DNA of 64,000 bases, from NCBI RefSeq assembly GCF_965638725.1, contig NC_134962.1:3231501-3295500 (forward strand). Reading direction: 5' to 3'. Origin of the DNA: Aptenodytes patagonicus. Lineage: Eukaryota > Chordata > Aves > Sphenisciformes > Spheniscidae. Below, in pieces: positions 50,740 through 61,897 of the stretch (its first letter is position 1; each line of letters starts with the position of its first letter). Position numbers and translations under genes: made by a program. The notes beneath the pieces were generated by a model that did not search any database, was not told where the DNA came from, and was given only the letters and a program-made list of their open reading frames with translations.

Positions 50740-50805
50740 GGGTGAAACTCTTCCCCCTTGAAATCAGTTGGAAACTCCTCTTGACTTTATTGGGAGCAAG
50801 GATTA
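50740..50805. repeat. Decayed palindromic ancient repeat, copy A
   Basis: GGTGAAACTCTTCCCCC, TTGAAATCAGTTGGAAACTC, then CTCTTGACTTTATTGGGAGC and AAGGATTA form an imperfect inverted repeat around the GGAAACTCC centre. The pattern resembles a short palindromic repeat common in reptile and bird genomes (GTGAAATCCTGGCCCCATTG arm). I do not assert a family name. Related to the copy at 50055-50107. Confidence 0.45.
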
Positions 50806-50929
50806 CATTGTCTTCTGGGGAAATAGAAACAGTTACCTTCAGAGCCACCAAAAAATGGAGGATAGAAATCTCTGGTCAGTAAGAAGCTAAGCCTAGGAAA
50901 ATAAAAATGCAATTCTATGTCACCTTGGA

Positions 50930-51270
50930 AAGATCAACATCATTTGTCATGTGGTGTTTATTCAGCAGAACAACAACTGCATTTGTGCTTTTAAAGGGAA
51001 ATGAAAGGAAAAAGTAGCAGGAGGGGGGAATGGGGGAGATCTGAGCACAGGAATGTACTGCCACTCCAGCTTGCTATCATTAAACCACATCAGAACTTCA
51101 TAATCATGGTGTTTAATTAAACAACAGAGGCATGGGTTTATGCATTAATAATGAGGCCTAGCACTTTAGCATGTCAGGCTAAATACAGTTTTAAATTAAT
51201 AATGTAGCACTGCAGCATTAGTGAGAAAATGAAATCTTATTAACAACTTAATAAAGTCCCTTATTTGCTA
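50930..51270. promoter_or_regulatory. Candidate enhancer, homeodomain-rich
   Basis: Contains the 12-bp palindrome GTTTAATTAAAC (51111-51122), ATGCATTAATAATGAGG, TTTTAAATTAATAATG and TTATTAACAACTTAATAAAG, plus GTGTTTATTCAG upstream (forkhead-like). It lies about 10 kb from BHLHE23, the nearest strong candidate to the gene. Confidence 0.4.
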
Positions 51271-51589
51271 AAGTTCTAGCTCTCAGGGAACAGTGTTATA
51301 GCAAAGCATTTGCGTCCCTTAAGGGGGCAGATGGGAGGAGGTGCTGCTTTCTCACACCCTCTGTAATTCCATTATATATAGCTAGCGTAGTCACTAAATA
51401 TTGCCTAGTGTCTGCCAAATAATGCCGTATGTTGCTTCTAAACCTAGGTGTGACGTGCTGGATAATCTGCACACACTCTTTTTATACACCCAGGAAGGGC
51501 ATTTACTCACTTTTTTCTATTACTGTAGCATCTTACCAGGCAACACTGGAGAACGTGTATGGGACTCTAGCACTATCTACAATATCAGT

Positions 51590-51690
51590 GCTTTACAATC
51601 ATTTGTGTATGATCCTCTCAGGCCCCAGGACTGCAAACACTGCTTTTTTGAAGATGAGGAACTGAAGCACAGAAAGCAGCTGAGAGCATG
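51590..51690 (-). mobile_element. MIR/L2-type 3' tail, antisense
   Basis: GTGCTTTACAA (51589-51599) and GAAGATGAGGAACTGAAGC (51650-51668), with ACAGAAAG following, match the reverse complement of the shared MIR/L2 region (GATGAGGAAACTGAGGCACAGAGAG). Only the tail is discernible. MIR and L2 share this 3' segment, so they cannot be told apart by eye. Confidence 0.45.
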
Positions 51691-54600
51691 AGGAATAACA
51701 GAAAGCAATTGATTTCCTGTGTCTTACAGGGTTACCACCCATCAGCTGATCCCTGATAACTGTCTATATAAGCATTCTTGGACCACTCTCCAATTTAGGG
51801 TGTTTTATTTTCAGAGCAGACTGAGAGTGCACATGATTAGGTACTCCAGCTCTGCTGATCGGCAGTCATTTGTTAAGCCACAGAAGCTCTAGCGCTTTAT
51901 AACCAGGGTTTCACAAGCCTCTAGCTTCCTGACTCCCACTGATTTCAAGGACCTGGGCCACTTCAGGTTCACAGTGAATCGGTAAAAGACTAAAGACTTT
52001 TACCCATCTGCTCAGCCCTACAGCAGAATCAGAAGCCCAGCGCCAGGCTTTCATCTGTCCATGTGTTTGGCACAAACCTATCAAATAACTTCCCTTAAAT
52101 CCAGAGAAACAGTTCTTCTCCCCCTCCTCTACTGGCTGAAGGTGGTCAGCACTTCTGCCATCCAAGTAAGGGGTCTCTCCCCACAGGCTTGCTCATCTAT
52201 CTTGAAAGTCCCACCTGGGCTTGCTTCGCTGAGGAAACACAGAACAGGCTACAGGACCATAATGAAATGAGTAACACGGGGACAAGATCCAAAGCCAATG
52301 AGCTGACTTCAAATGGCTGAGCATTAAGGCCATGAAGAACTGACAGCAGCAAAGCCATAACCAGCCACGCCACTAAATTCAAGGGAGATCATAAAATAGA
52401 AGATGAATAGAGACAGGAACAGACAAGGTATGTCCAGCTACGAGTCTGCCAAAGAAGGGCCTCTTTGGGGTGTAAAACATTGATCATACATCCTGCGCAG
52501 CTTGAAAGCTATTGGATTAGAGTGGAAATCAGCCAGCAACACCGCTGACTGTTGCAGATGGGAGTGGAGAAAAGCAGTGGGCCAAATCCTGCCTTTGGTT
52601 ATGCTCATGGGACAGTTCCTAGAGCTGGTTCCTCTTCCTTCCTCTGTTGTCTCCACTCACTATCTTTGCTCTGAATTTGTTGGACAATGTACCAACATAA
52701 GTAACCTTTTAGAGTGCTGGGAAAGGATGTGAATGATGGGTAGCAGGCACGCATACACTTCTGCAGCCTTTGGATAAGACCCTAGCAAGCTCCCTTCTCA
52801 TGGTAACAACTCCCTTAAAAAAGAATGGTCTTCCATATTAAATGCCTGCAAACTTTCATTTGCATTTTCCATGTGTATCCTGCTACAGAGAGAATACTGA
52901 TCTTGCAGAAGTTGGACAGGAGATTCTCATTGTGCCCTTTTTTCATTCACTTACTGCCCAGCTCTCTGGAATGAGGGGGGAGATGGGGCAGAATGATAGC
53001 TGCAGTTCTCATAGGAGAGCTCAAAGTGGGGAGCAGATTTCCTTGCAAAGCCTGTGCACATTAGGAGTCCTCATCTGCCTGCAAAGGTTGCCTGTCCGTT
53101 CCTCTCCTGCTTCAGAGACCCAAGGATGTGGGTTTCACTTGGGAGCCACAGAGTTCACGGGAAGTATGAGCTTCCCATCAAGCTTGTGCAATGTTTGTGC
53201 AAGTGAAACATCTAGGACACAAAAATCATCTTGGTATGCCTTGTCTTCCATCTCCTCGTGTTAAATAACAAATAGAAACCTAATGGAACTGAGTATGACT
53301 GCAGGATGCAGTGTACGTGAAGCCAGAGTAGACCTGCATCTTCCCCCTTACTTCGTCATCAGTGAGTGAATGGGATCTAAGTAAATCTCCATCCTTTTTA
53401 TTCCATCTTTATACTGGACCTACTGCAATGGGATGTGGCTCAAACTCACATACCTCTGCTACAAAAACACTAAATAGAAATCTTACAAACGATCTCATCA
53501 AAACCCCTTATGTTTCTACTCTGAGCTCAAGAAGAGGAAACAAAGTTTTTCATTCTAGAAATCCTTCATTTGCTTTTTAATTGTGCAGTGGGATGTCTTG
53601 GGATCTGGTCTTTTTCTCCCCCTTTTTTTTAATTTTCTATTTATTAATATTTAATCTCTGCACAGTGCAGAAGAAAATCATTTCTGCAATAACATCAGAA
53701 TGGGAGGGTTAGAAATCAATAGCCAAGCTCTCACAAGACACATTCAATCCCTTCTTAATCCATTTTCGACTGCTCCCCTGTCTTATTAGAACAGCCAAGT
53801 TTTCCCACACTCGTTAGATTGGGATATTCACATTGCAGGAGGGAACTGAAAGCACCCAGAGAAGTAGAAACCTCCTGAAAGGCAGGAAAGAGAACAGAGC
53901 ATTTGTCTTTGGGAGAGAAGTCTAGACCTTATTCTGAACCCAAATCCCTACTCTAAAAACCTTCTGATAGAAAGCCTGGCCCCATTTCTGTGAACCGTGA
54001 CATGTCCTGCATCCACTGTCAGCCCTGACGCACACTGGAACATTTTTCCATTTCAGTTTTTCTTCAAGGCCACCTGTCACATCCAGATCTCTCAAGCACC
54101 ACCTTCACCAATGCATGGGTCAGTTCTGCAGAGGGGGAAAAGCCAAACAGGCATACTCAGTGGGAGAAGCCAGTGTCTTAGAAAGCCAGTGGTTAGCAGT
54201 AGAGTCCCCTGTACCTCCCTTAATGCCTCTGAGGCTTGAGGATATGACAACAGGCACTCATTATTACGCTTAAGCACAGAAACCAAAGCCCATGATTGCC
54301 AGCCTGCACCAACCTGACCACGTCCTTACATTCACGCTGCACATCCCACTAGCCACGCCATGGCTATACCATCATTCAGCTCTGAAGAGTCAGCCCATCC
54401 CTCCCTTCTGCATCCTACTGCTTCCATCAACACTTTCTTCCTGGCAAACTGAGCACCTGCATGTTGGTGGCATGCAGCCCCCCTGTGCCAGGAGAGTACC
54501 CTAGAAGGGCTATCTCCTTTGCTTTGGCTAGGAAAGGGACCCCAGCTGCTCCTTGCGCCCAGCTGTGGAGAGTTACCAAGATGCACAGTGACTTTGTAAG

Positions 54601-55332
54601 AGTTGTGAAGAACAGAGGGAGGCAGGTGTTCAGCCTTTCTTCTAGCTTAGAAGGGGGCTATTTTTAGCATTTGTTTTCGTTTCAGTGAAGGAAGGCAACA
54701 TTTTTGCTTGTACTCTGAAGGGGCAGCTGGGGTCCTTGTCACTCTCTCTTCTCTTTAGTAGGTTTCATGGTCTGGGATATACCTCTGCATAAGACTATTC
54801 AATCTCTCCCTGAAAAGATATTTCTCCTCTCTGTGCAGGGCCTGACGGATATCCAAGCACATCCCTTCCCTTAGCAGAAGCAATGATGACAGCTGTTCAG
54901 CAAGTATGTAAAAAGTGTAGCCAGAGCTAAGGGACCTCCGTGCGTTGCTGGCTGCCATGGAGAACTTTGTCCTAGTGCCAAAGGGCTGGGAAGGAAGAAC
55001 AGGAGAAGGAGTCTGGGACTTAGGAGAAGCAAGAACTGTATATCCAGTCTCAGTATCCACTATCCCATCTGCAAGTTTAAACTGGAGTTAGATGGGAAAG
55101 AGAGGATGATGCTCCCTTGCTCTTGTAAGGGGCAGGGGCTAGTGTGGCCCTGTGCCCAGGCAGCACATCCGAGGCTACTTCAGTGTGGCCCTGTCCCTCC
55201 TCCCCGTGCCGTCGGCCGTGCTAACCCTCCTCAGCTCTACCTGCTCCCCTCAGCAGCGGGGCTGCTCCACCCTGAGCTCTGCCGGAGTGACCGGGCTGCC
55301 TCTGAGCCTGGCTGATGCAAGTAGAGACTTTG

Positions 55333-55346
55333 CCAGCAGAGGGAAC
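55333..55346 (+). promoter_or_regulatory. CTCF-like motif (weak)
   Basis: CCAGCAGAGGGAAC matches the CCASYAGRKGGCRS form except for A in place of the conserved C. Listed because it lies within 300 bp of the stronger minus-strand motif. Confidence 0.25.
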
Positions 55347-55618
55347 TGCAGACCAGATAATCTCCCCTTCCACGCTGAAACATGCACCGAAGGCCGTAGC
55401 TACGCGGAGTCTCTTCTCTCCTGCCTGGAAGAGGGTGTTTCAGGCACCTCTGCCAGTGCTTTTGACAAACTTGCTGCTAGTTGGTTTGGTGGTTGAGGGC
55501 TGTGTGTGTACGGGGGCTGCTAAAGAAATCCATTCAAACAGGTAACCAGTTGAAAACTCTCTGCTTACTGTATTTAAAAAAAAAAAAAATCCTGCAAATC
55601 CTTATACCTATCTTCTTG

Positions 55619-55632
55619 CTGCCACCTAGTGA
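55619..55632 (-). promoter_or_regulatory. CTCF-like motif (strong)
   Basis: On the minus strand this reads TCACTAGGTGGCAG, matching the CTCF core CCNCNAGRKGGCAG apart from the first base. It lies about 5.5 kb before the BHLHE23 start, a plausible insulator or loop-anchor position. Confidence 0.5.
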
Positions 55633-56839
55633 AGGGGGAAAAGTATGACTGAGTGACAAAAGCAGAGCAAAACCTATCCCAGAGGCTTGTACTTGTTAAA
55701 CAAACTCTTACTTTGAATAAACGGCTTCGAAATAACCTTCAAAGCTGCACGAAGATCTGCTCCTTCCCTGTTGGAAGTCACCTTCAGAAAGCACCCTGCT
55801 AGGTCCTTGAAGGGACAGCTACTGACGGAGGCCTTACTTCATCATCGCTTGGGTCTGAAGAGCAACACAATATTGACCATTTCGTTGTACTGAAACTCTT
55901 CGGGCCGCTCTCGTAAGCTGTAGGAATTGTGGTGGTCTTTGCAGGATCAGACAGTAAAGGAAGCTTTCACTGTCTTTTATATTATCATCAATACATAATT
56001 AGTACAGCCACTATGGCAGGGAGGATCATAAGCGTAGACTCTTTACACATCCACCTAATTTCTCAGGCAGGTTTTGTAATCAGAATCAAACTCTTTGTTA
56101 GCACCCGAGCGAGCTTCAGGCGGGACTGAGAACAGAAGTCTTACATCCAAAGTCCTGTGCCTTGGCCATAAGGTCTTCCTTCCCTAAAGTAAAGATGGTA
56201 TGTTCCTGCATCACTCAGGGATTTTTTGAGAGGAAAGCCTCAGCTGTGTGATAGGCAAGTGATAGACAAGAAGTCAGCAGAAACACTAACACTTCAGCAG
56301 CTCCAGTTCTTCTTACATGCTTCCAGGCGACAGCCATGACCTCTAGCTAGTCCAGACCCATGTAAGTTTGGCCAGACGCCTGCCAGACTGACCTCTGCCT
56401 GCTCTCCCTGCCTTGAGTTTCTGTCCTCTACCTACCTACCATTTCTGAATAGCCAGAACCAGCACAGCATTGCCATAGCTTGTGCTTTTTCTACCTGGTT
56501 GTTCTTGCTGATTTTCTACTATTACACCCGAGGGAAGGCGTATTCACCCACTATTTCCAGCAGTTCCAGTTGAGCTTTCAGCAGAAGAACTCCATGATCC
56601 ATTCACGGATTTTGATGCTCGAACACCTCTCCACTTTCCACTCTCCTTGCAGTTGTCTGAATAAAAGGTCCAAAGACTGCCGGGCTTTCTGCAGTGACAG
56701 CTGCCACCAGGAACAGGGTTGTAGTTACAGGGCAGGTATCCAAAATAGAGGGTGTGGGATTACAGCCCGAGACCCATAAGGGCTCACGGGTCGTACTGTG
56801 CCTGTTAGCCTTTTGGGTTACTTCTGTATTTTTAGCGCT

Positions 56840-57020
56840 TTGCCTCGATGCCGGGGGGGGGGAGGTGGGTGCCCGCTTAACTCCGGGGCTCTGAAGGAGG
56901 TGGTCGCTAGGTGTCAGCATGGGACTGCCACACCGGCGACCGCTCCCGCCTGCCAGCCCGGCGCCGTCCAGCCCCGCAGCCGGGCAGGGCACCGGGTCCT
57001 CGGGGGAGGCTGCCCGACCC
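56840..57020. other. Small CpG-rich patch
   Basis: About 180 bp of GC-rich DNA with a G9-10 run at 56853 and multiple CG dinucleotides between AT-rich flanks. No coding exon is recognised. It contains the CTCF-like motif at 56905. Confidence 0.45.
56905..56917 (+). promoter_or_regulatory. CTCF-like motif (one mismatch)
   Basis: CGCTAGGTGTCAG differs from the CTCF core at the GGC position (GTC). It sits in a small CpG-rich patch (56.84-57.02 kb). Its orientation is opposite to the strong motif at 55619. Confidence 0.35.
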
Positions 57021-57907
57021 CCCGTCCTAGTAAGAACCGTAAGACCAGAGCGTATTGGTCTCTCTTAAAACTCCTTCCTACTGATCTTTTCAAGAGATTT
57101 TGTTTTGTTCTACTTTTAATATCCAAATCTGGCTGATAGGGATGGAGACGCCTTTCTCATGGTTGCCCCCTCCTCTTTTCTGATGGAGAAAAATCCATTT
57201 GTGAATCGGTCCCTCAATCAAAAATGCTGTTATCCAGCAAAACACCTGAAGTTTTTAAATGAATGTGGCAGCCTTTGCAACTAATTTTCTTACACATTTC
57301 TATAATAGGTCCACCCCAAACCCTGAGGTCTTTTATCTACAGGTGATAGGTAACATGTAGCTGTGAGTAAAGGTTTTGCTTCACAGCTTAGTCCTATCTC
57401 GTTCCAGTCCCCTAGGCATTCAGCCAGCAGGCACCGACACTGGAAGATGCATCGTTTGATTCAGGTGCGTGGCTTTAAAACTAAAACTGAAATTGAAGAA
57501 AACACATAATTATTTTGATCCTTTTCTCCCGCTCTTCACATCAAAACTGAAATAAATTGTATTCAAGCTCTTCCTGTAGTTACAGGTGCTACAACCTCCA
57601 AATTCACTTTTTTTCCCTGGAAGGATGAGAGAAGTCCCAGGCTGCAGCTGAACATGGGAGATCTAGTCCTGCAATAGCCCCAGCAGCAAACGATGGTCAG
57701 TGCAGCCTTGGCAGCCTGTGCTGCCCGTGGTTTGGTCCCTGTACGCAGTTAAGCAGCAAGTGTTTCTCTTTGTAGGCAGTTTTGCCTTGTCAAGCTAACA
57801 GAAACCCCTTGAATTTATGGAGGCAGACGTGGGGAATGCAGTAATCAAATCATTGATGCTGCCTATTATTTATAAAATGTTTGTGACTTGAAAGAGTCTT
57901 AATAAAG

Positions 57908-57940
57908 GTATGGGTCTTGCCTTGAGGAACTTACAGTTAC
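57908..57940. repeat. Possible L3/CR1-type relic
   Basis: GGGTCTTGCCTTGAGGAACT followed by TACAGTTAC resembles the CAGTCCCTGCCCTGAAGAGC / TTACAGTCT segment of old L3/CR1-type tails. About 33 bp only, low confidence. Confidence 0.3.
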
Positions 57941-60900
57941 AATAACTGTTATAATTGCAGTGATAATAGTCTATTAATTATTAAATAGTCACACCAATTT
58001 CTGAACATGTAAAACAGTAGAAGGAAAAATCCCACTTTAAAGCTGGCAAATACTCTACAGTATCTGATAAATCTATTTCCTATTGCACATGTCCATTTTT
58101 CCCCAAAGCACTTGGAAGAGATTTTATTTTCTGCAATGTTCTTCCATATGAGTCCCTCCCTTCTGCTATTTTTTTTGTCTTCCTTTTTTGTTGGTCTAGT
58201 CTGTGATGTCAAAACCCAAATCAGACGTTTCTGTTTCTCAGTTTTCAGTGAGGAACCAGGTTGAATACTTTCAAAGATGCATATTCACAGCTGAAATTTG
58301 AGGGAGAAGTCCAAAACAAATTCTTCCATGTGCATTTTTTGGTAGCACATTAAATCTGATTTGATTTCAGATTCATACAGGCTCCAAATGATTTCTCTCA
58401 GCTGTGTGTTTTGGAACTACATATAAAGCAGCAAATCCTTCTGCTCTGTTCTTTTGTAGTTGATATACCTCCCAAGCTGCCCTTCAGTGTTGAAATAAGC
58501 CTTGAAGAACTCATCTATTTATTAAAGCACTAGAGAGTCTGTGTGAAAAGTGTTTACTTCTGAGTTTCAGCCCACTGCTTCTCCGGCATTAGCCTTGTTA
58601 GATGCATATGACATACTTAGAAAGCCAGCACTACTTGTAACATGTTTTTTCAACCAGAGTTCCTGAAACGTTATAACACTGCTAGTCCTTCTCATTGAAA
58701 GATCTCAACACATTACAAAAAAGGTAAATCATGTCTAGCAGAGGACAATCCTGCTTTTAACAATCCCTGCACACCTTTCTCATGGGAATGATTTATGCCA
58801 GTGATAATATTCTAATACCTCCCTCCGTTTGTCTGTTATCACTTGGAGTGTGGGACTGATTCCAGAGGTGAGCAGAAGTCACGCTGTGCTCACCTGTATT
58901 TGAAAGTCACCATGAATACGTACAGTGATCTGTCCCAGGAGTAGTTAAGTGGTCCAATTCTCATAAAACGATTAAGTGACTAAAACCAGTAATTGGTCTT
59001 CATGGTCTGATAAGCCCAATAAGGGCAGCAAAAAAGAGACATGACAATATTGCAACATGTTCAGACACTGGAGGTGAGATAAGAGAAGATCAGTGGAAAG
59101 TATGATGGTCAAACCTTGTGCACACCCTGACAGCCAGGCTTGGACAGCAGCTAGTTTTATGTGCTCCACTACCCCGAAACGTGGAAATGCAACCTTCCAG
59201 ACTTACTTTCACAGAGCAGGGGAACAGCCTCATTCCAGGCAGCAGCTCTGCAACCACGGGTGAGGGTGCACGTGTCACTGCAGATCTCAGCGCTCTTGGC
59301 TCTGATGTGGAGAAGGAAGAGAGACAAGCTCGTCGTTTCACGTTAGCACACTGCATAAAGGGAGCTGATGGGAAGAGGACAAGCTAACTACGCTTTGTAG
59401 AGGGCCTGATAAAAACAAAACACATTCTGGAAAAAGCCTCGTGTCACCTTAACACCCAAGCTATTTACTACAGCAAATAACCTACCAGGTACATCTGCAT
59501 CAACTGGTTGCATCTGCCTGTAGGCAATATCCACCTGCTCGCATCTGTATGACGCTATGTGGGATTCATCCCATCCTTTCTAAGCAGACACTTGAGGGGC
59601 CTGGACCAGGCACATGTCATGCTCGGAGAAAGCCTGGTATGCCCTTATACTGCCTTTACACCAAAACTCAGTACCGTCAAGCAGTCTCAGAAGCCTAGAA
59701 AAAAAACGAGACTGGGACCTCTTTCTGTTGCAATTAGAGATCAGGCCCTCTCTATCATCTCAATGCAGGAATATGGGACAAAGCATCCTGATTATCCTTC
59801 TCTATGCAGCTCTCACCTTTGCCAGTGGCTGCCTTGGATTCTCCTTGAGGTTTCTCCATGGGCCAGACACTCCACCAGTCACGGCAAGGATTCCCCAACA
59901 GCGATGATTTCTCACACGCTGCAGGCCATTACGTGGAGTGGTTTGTTCCCTTTCCGAGCTCAGCACTTGGTTACTGGTACCCACAACTGGGAAGGACAGA
60001 GAGTCCCTTCAGAGCTGGACTGAGTCACCAAGGACCAAATTCCTTTTTCTGGCACATGGGAGGGAGGAGCAAAGTGAGCCTCTGAAGAAAATGCAAACAG
60101 ACGGGGCCTTTGCCTTGGAAATCTCTCTGCCCAACAGGTGCCTCCTCTGTCATCCCCACCTAAATCAAAACGACCTGATCAGCAAGCCATGCCCTCAGCT
60201 GTCGAGACCTTGCATGCCTTTGCCTCCCATCGCAACACGTACCATGAGCGGTTCGTGGTCCCGTGGCTGGGGGGAGGGGGGGGAGCGTTCATTTCTCCAG
60301 TTTTTCCTGGGAATGACACTAGAAAACTCTCCAGAAAATATTTTGGTTCCCTAATCAATTCTTTATTTGCTTTGGGGCTAACAAGGGCCAGGTGAGAGGC
60401 AGTCCGAAGCATCAGCTCAACCCTCGCCTTTTCTCGTTAATTTTAGAAAGGGAAACTCTCAGCTTTGAAAAGCTCCTCCAAGCCTGGAGTTCAGCGCAGT
60501 CACCTTCTAAGAGCTGAACCTGCTTTCACCAAGGAGTTCAGACACTGCGAGCTGGAGCCTGGACTAGGAAGTCGTGACACCTCCCCTGCCCTTCCAGCGT
60601 CCAGGGGCAGCTTCAACTAAGCAGCTGCGCTGCTGTGCTGTTCCTGTTGGCGGTTTCTCCTCCGCTGCCTCGTCCCAGCCAGCAGACGCGAGTCTGGAGA
60701 GCGCCGTAGCGATTCATTTCCATTCCCGCTCACTTTTCAGAGCTGTTCTGTCCTGCCGCTCCTGAGGCAGCGCCTCCTTTCATCCCCAGGTGCCCATTGA
60801 GGGGGTGTCCGTTGCCCCCGTCGGACCCCGGGACCCCTCCGCCGGGCGCACCCTGTCCCCCCGAAAGGGCGGGGAGCCGCGGTGGCGGGGCGAGGGGAGA

Positions 60901-61022
60901 GGGAGGCCGGTCACGAAGGGAAGGGCTGCGCCCCGCTCTCCGCGGCCCTTCCCGCCCGCCGCCTCAGGCGCCGCCAGCCGTCCGCCGGCCCGCGCCCCCC
61001 GCCAGCCGCCGCGGCCCCTCTG

Positions 61023-61097
61023 ATTGGGCGGCGGGGGAATCCCAGCGGGCCCCTCTCCGCGATATAAGGGGCGGCGGGGCCAGCGCCCGGCTCACTG
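61023..61097 (+). promoter_or_regulatory. BHLHE23: BHLHE23 core promoter: CCAAT, TATA-like, initiator
   Basis: An inverted CCAAT box (ATTGG, 61023-61027) is followed by a TATA-like box GATATAAGGG (61061-61070) and an initiator-like CTCACTG (61091-61097). Taking A61094 as +1, the TATA starts at about -31, which is canonical spacing. A focused TATA start inside a CpG island would give a 126-nt 5' UTR. The motifs are visible in the sequence; the start site is inferred and would need CAGE or 5' RACE. Confidence 0.7.
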
Positions 61098-61219
61098 CCC
61101 GCCCCCAGCCCGGGCGCAGCGCGGAGCGGAGCGGCGGGGCCGCCTCCTCCTCCTCCTCCTCAGCGCCGAGGCAGCGGCGGCGGAGCGCGGCTCCCCCTCC
61201 CCTCCTCCCCGCCAAGGCG
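61094..61219 (+). other. BHLHE23: BHLHE23 5' UTR (predicted)
   Basis: A very GC-rich leader with a perfect (CCT)6 run at 61143-61160 and GCGGAGCGGAGCGGC-type repeats before it. I see no upstream AUG between the predicted start site and the initiator codon. The high GC predicts a structured leader. The 5' boundary rests only on the TATA/initiator spacing. Confidence 0.55.
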
Positions 61220-61897
61220 ATGGCCGAGCTCAAGTCGCTGGGCGGCGAGGCGTACCTGGCGCTGGCCCCGGGCTACGGCCCGTCGGCTTTCGCCTACGGG
61301 GCCGTGCGCGGCGGCGCCGCCGAGGGCCCGCGGGGGACCTACCCGGGGGGCGGCGGGGCGGACTTCCACCCCGGGGCGCTGGGCAAGTCGGCGGAGAGCA
61401 GCGGCGAGCAGAGCGGCGACGAGGAGGACGGCTTCGAGGCCGGGGTGAAGGGCGGCGCGGCCTTCGAGCCGGAGGGCAAGCTGAAGGGGGGAGCCCTGGG
61501 CAAGAAGCCCAAGGAGCAGCGCTCGCTGCGCCTCAGCATCAACGCGCGGGAGCGGCGGAGGATGCACGACCTGAACGATGCCCTGGACGGGCTGCGCTCC
61601 GTCATCCCCTACGCCCACAGCCCCTCGGTGCGGAAACTCTCCAAAATCGCCACCCTGCTCCTGGCCAAGAACTACATCCTCATGCAGGCGCAGGCCCTGG
61701 AGGAGATGCGGCGGCTGGTGGCTTACCTGAACCAGGGCCAGACGCTGAGCACCCCGCTGCCCGCCACCCTCAACCCCTTCGGACAGTCGGCCATCTACCC
61801 CTTCGGCGGCACGGCCTTGCCCGGCTGCCCCGAGAAATGCACTGCCTTCACAGGAGCCGCCTCTGCCCTCTGCAAACACTGTAATGACAAGCCTTGA
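61220..61897 (+). CDS. BHLHE23: BHLHE23, Olig-family bHLH transcription factor
   Basis: A complete intronless reading frame of 225 codons. The bHLH domain spans residues about 102-160. The basic region contains [12 protein letters not shown] (108-119), where Glu111 and the following arginines are the E-box contact positions. Helix 1 ends at [14 protein letters not shown] (129-142, including the loop) and helix 2 is [18 protein letters not shown] (143-160). The start MAELKSL, the acidic [12 protein letters not shown] (59-70) and the Cys-rich tail CPEKC...[10 protein letters not shown] (203-225) are hallmarks of BHLHE22/23. The absence of the long alanine tracts and the overall length favour BHLHE23 over BHLHE22. 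Family knowledge: a nuclear E-box-binding repressor needed for retinal rod bipolar cell maturation and expressed in brain and pancreas. The chosen AUG has G at -3 and +4 and is the first in-frame AUG; the frame stays open upstream only because the CpG island lacks stops. Residues 71-97 are a Gly/Lys-rich linker that I expect to vary between lineages. Confidence 0.96.
   Translation: MAELKSLGGEAYLALAPGYGPSAFAYGAVRGGAAEGPRGTYPGGGGADFHPGALGKSAESSGEQSGDEEDGFEAGVKGGAAFEPEGKLKGGALGKKPKEQRSLRLSINARERRRMHDLNDALDGLRSVIPYAHSPSVRKLSKIATLLLAKNYILMQAQALEEMRRLVAYLNQGQTLSTPLPATLNPFGQSAIYPFGGTALPGCPEKCTAFTGAASALCKHCNDKP

Larger units (their letters stand above)
45173..50929. other. Intergenic, no gene seen
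   Basis: AT-rich unique DNA after the CR1 copy. It contains the (AT)n/T12 tract, (GTG)5 and AT-rich stretches near 48.06-48.24 kb, and ends with the two palindromic repeat relics at 50.05 and 50.74 kb. Confidence 0.45.
51691..60779. other. Proximal upstream region of BHLHE23, no other gene seen
   Basis: Unique DNA with the CTCF-like cluster at 55.3-56.9 kb, an A14 run near 55.58 kb and a CpG patch at 56.84 kb. The 154-codon ORF at 59559 and the 114-codon ORF at 55152 have no recognisable domain or flanking gene structure. Composition rises toward the CpG island from about 60.0 kb. Confidence 0.45.

Noticed and set aside
59559-60023. 154-codon ORF upstream of BHLHE23
   Set aside because: No recognisable domain, ordinary intergenic composition and overlapping ORFs in other frames. 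No promoter or poly(A) context.
1-60779. Search for the HAR1 conserved element, which in human lies upstream of BHLHE23
   Set aside because: I looked by eye for its distinctive segments on both strands and found none. It may lie beyond the window; an alignment would settle it.
60797-61219. 141-codon in-frame N-terminal extension of BHLHE23
   Set aside because: The extension begins at a TTG and has no AUG. It crosses the CCAAT/TATA promoter region and consists of GC-driven Pro/Arg/Ala. The family starts at MAELKSL.
61024-61884. Large ORFs in other frames over BHLHE23 (286 codons +, 239 codons -)
   Set aside because: Shadow frames of a GC-rich coding sequence; Arg/Gly/Ala-rich with no recognisable family.
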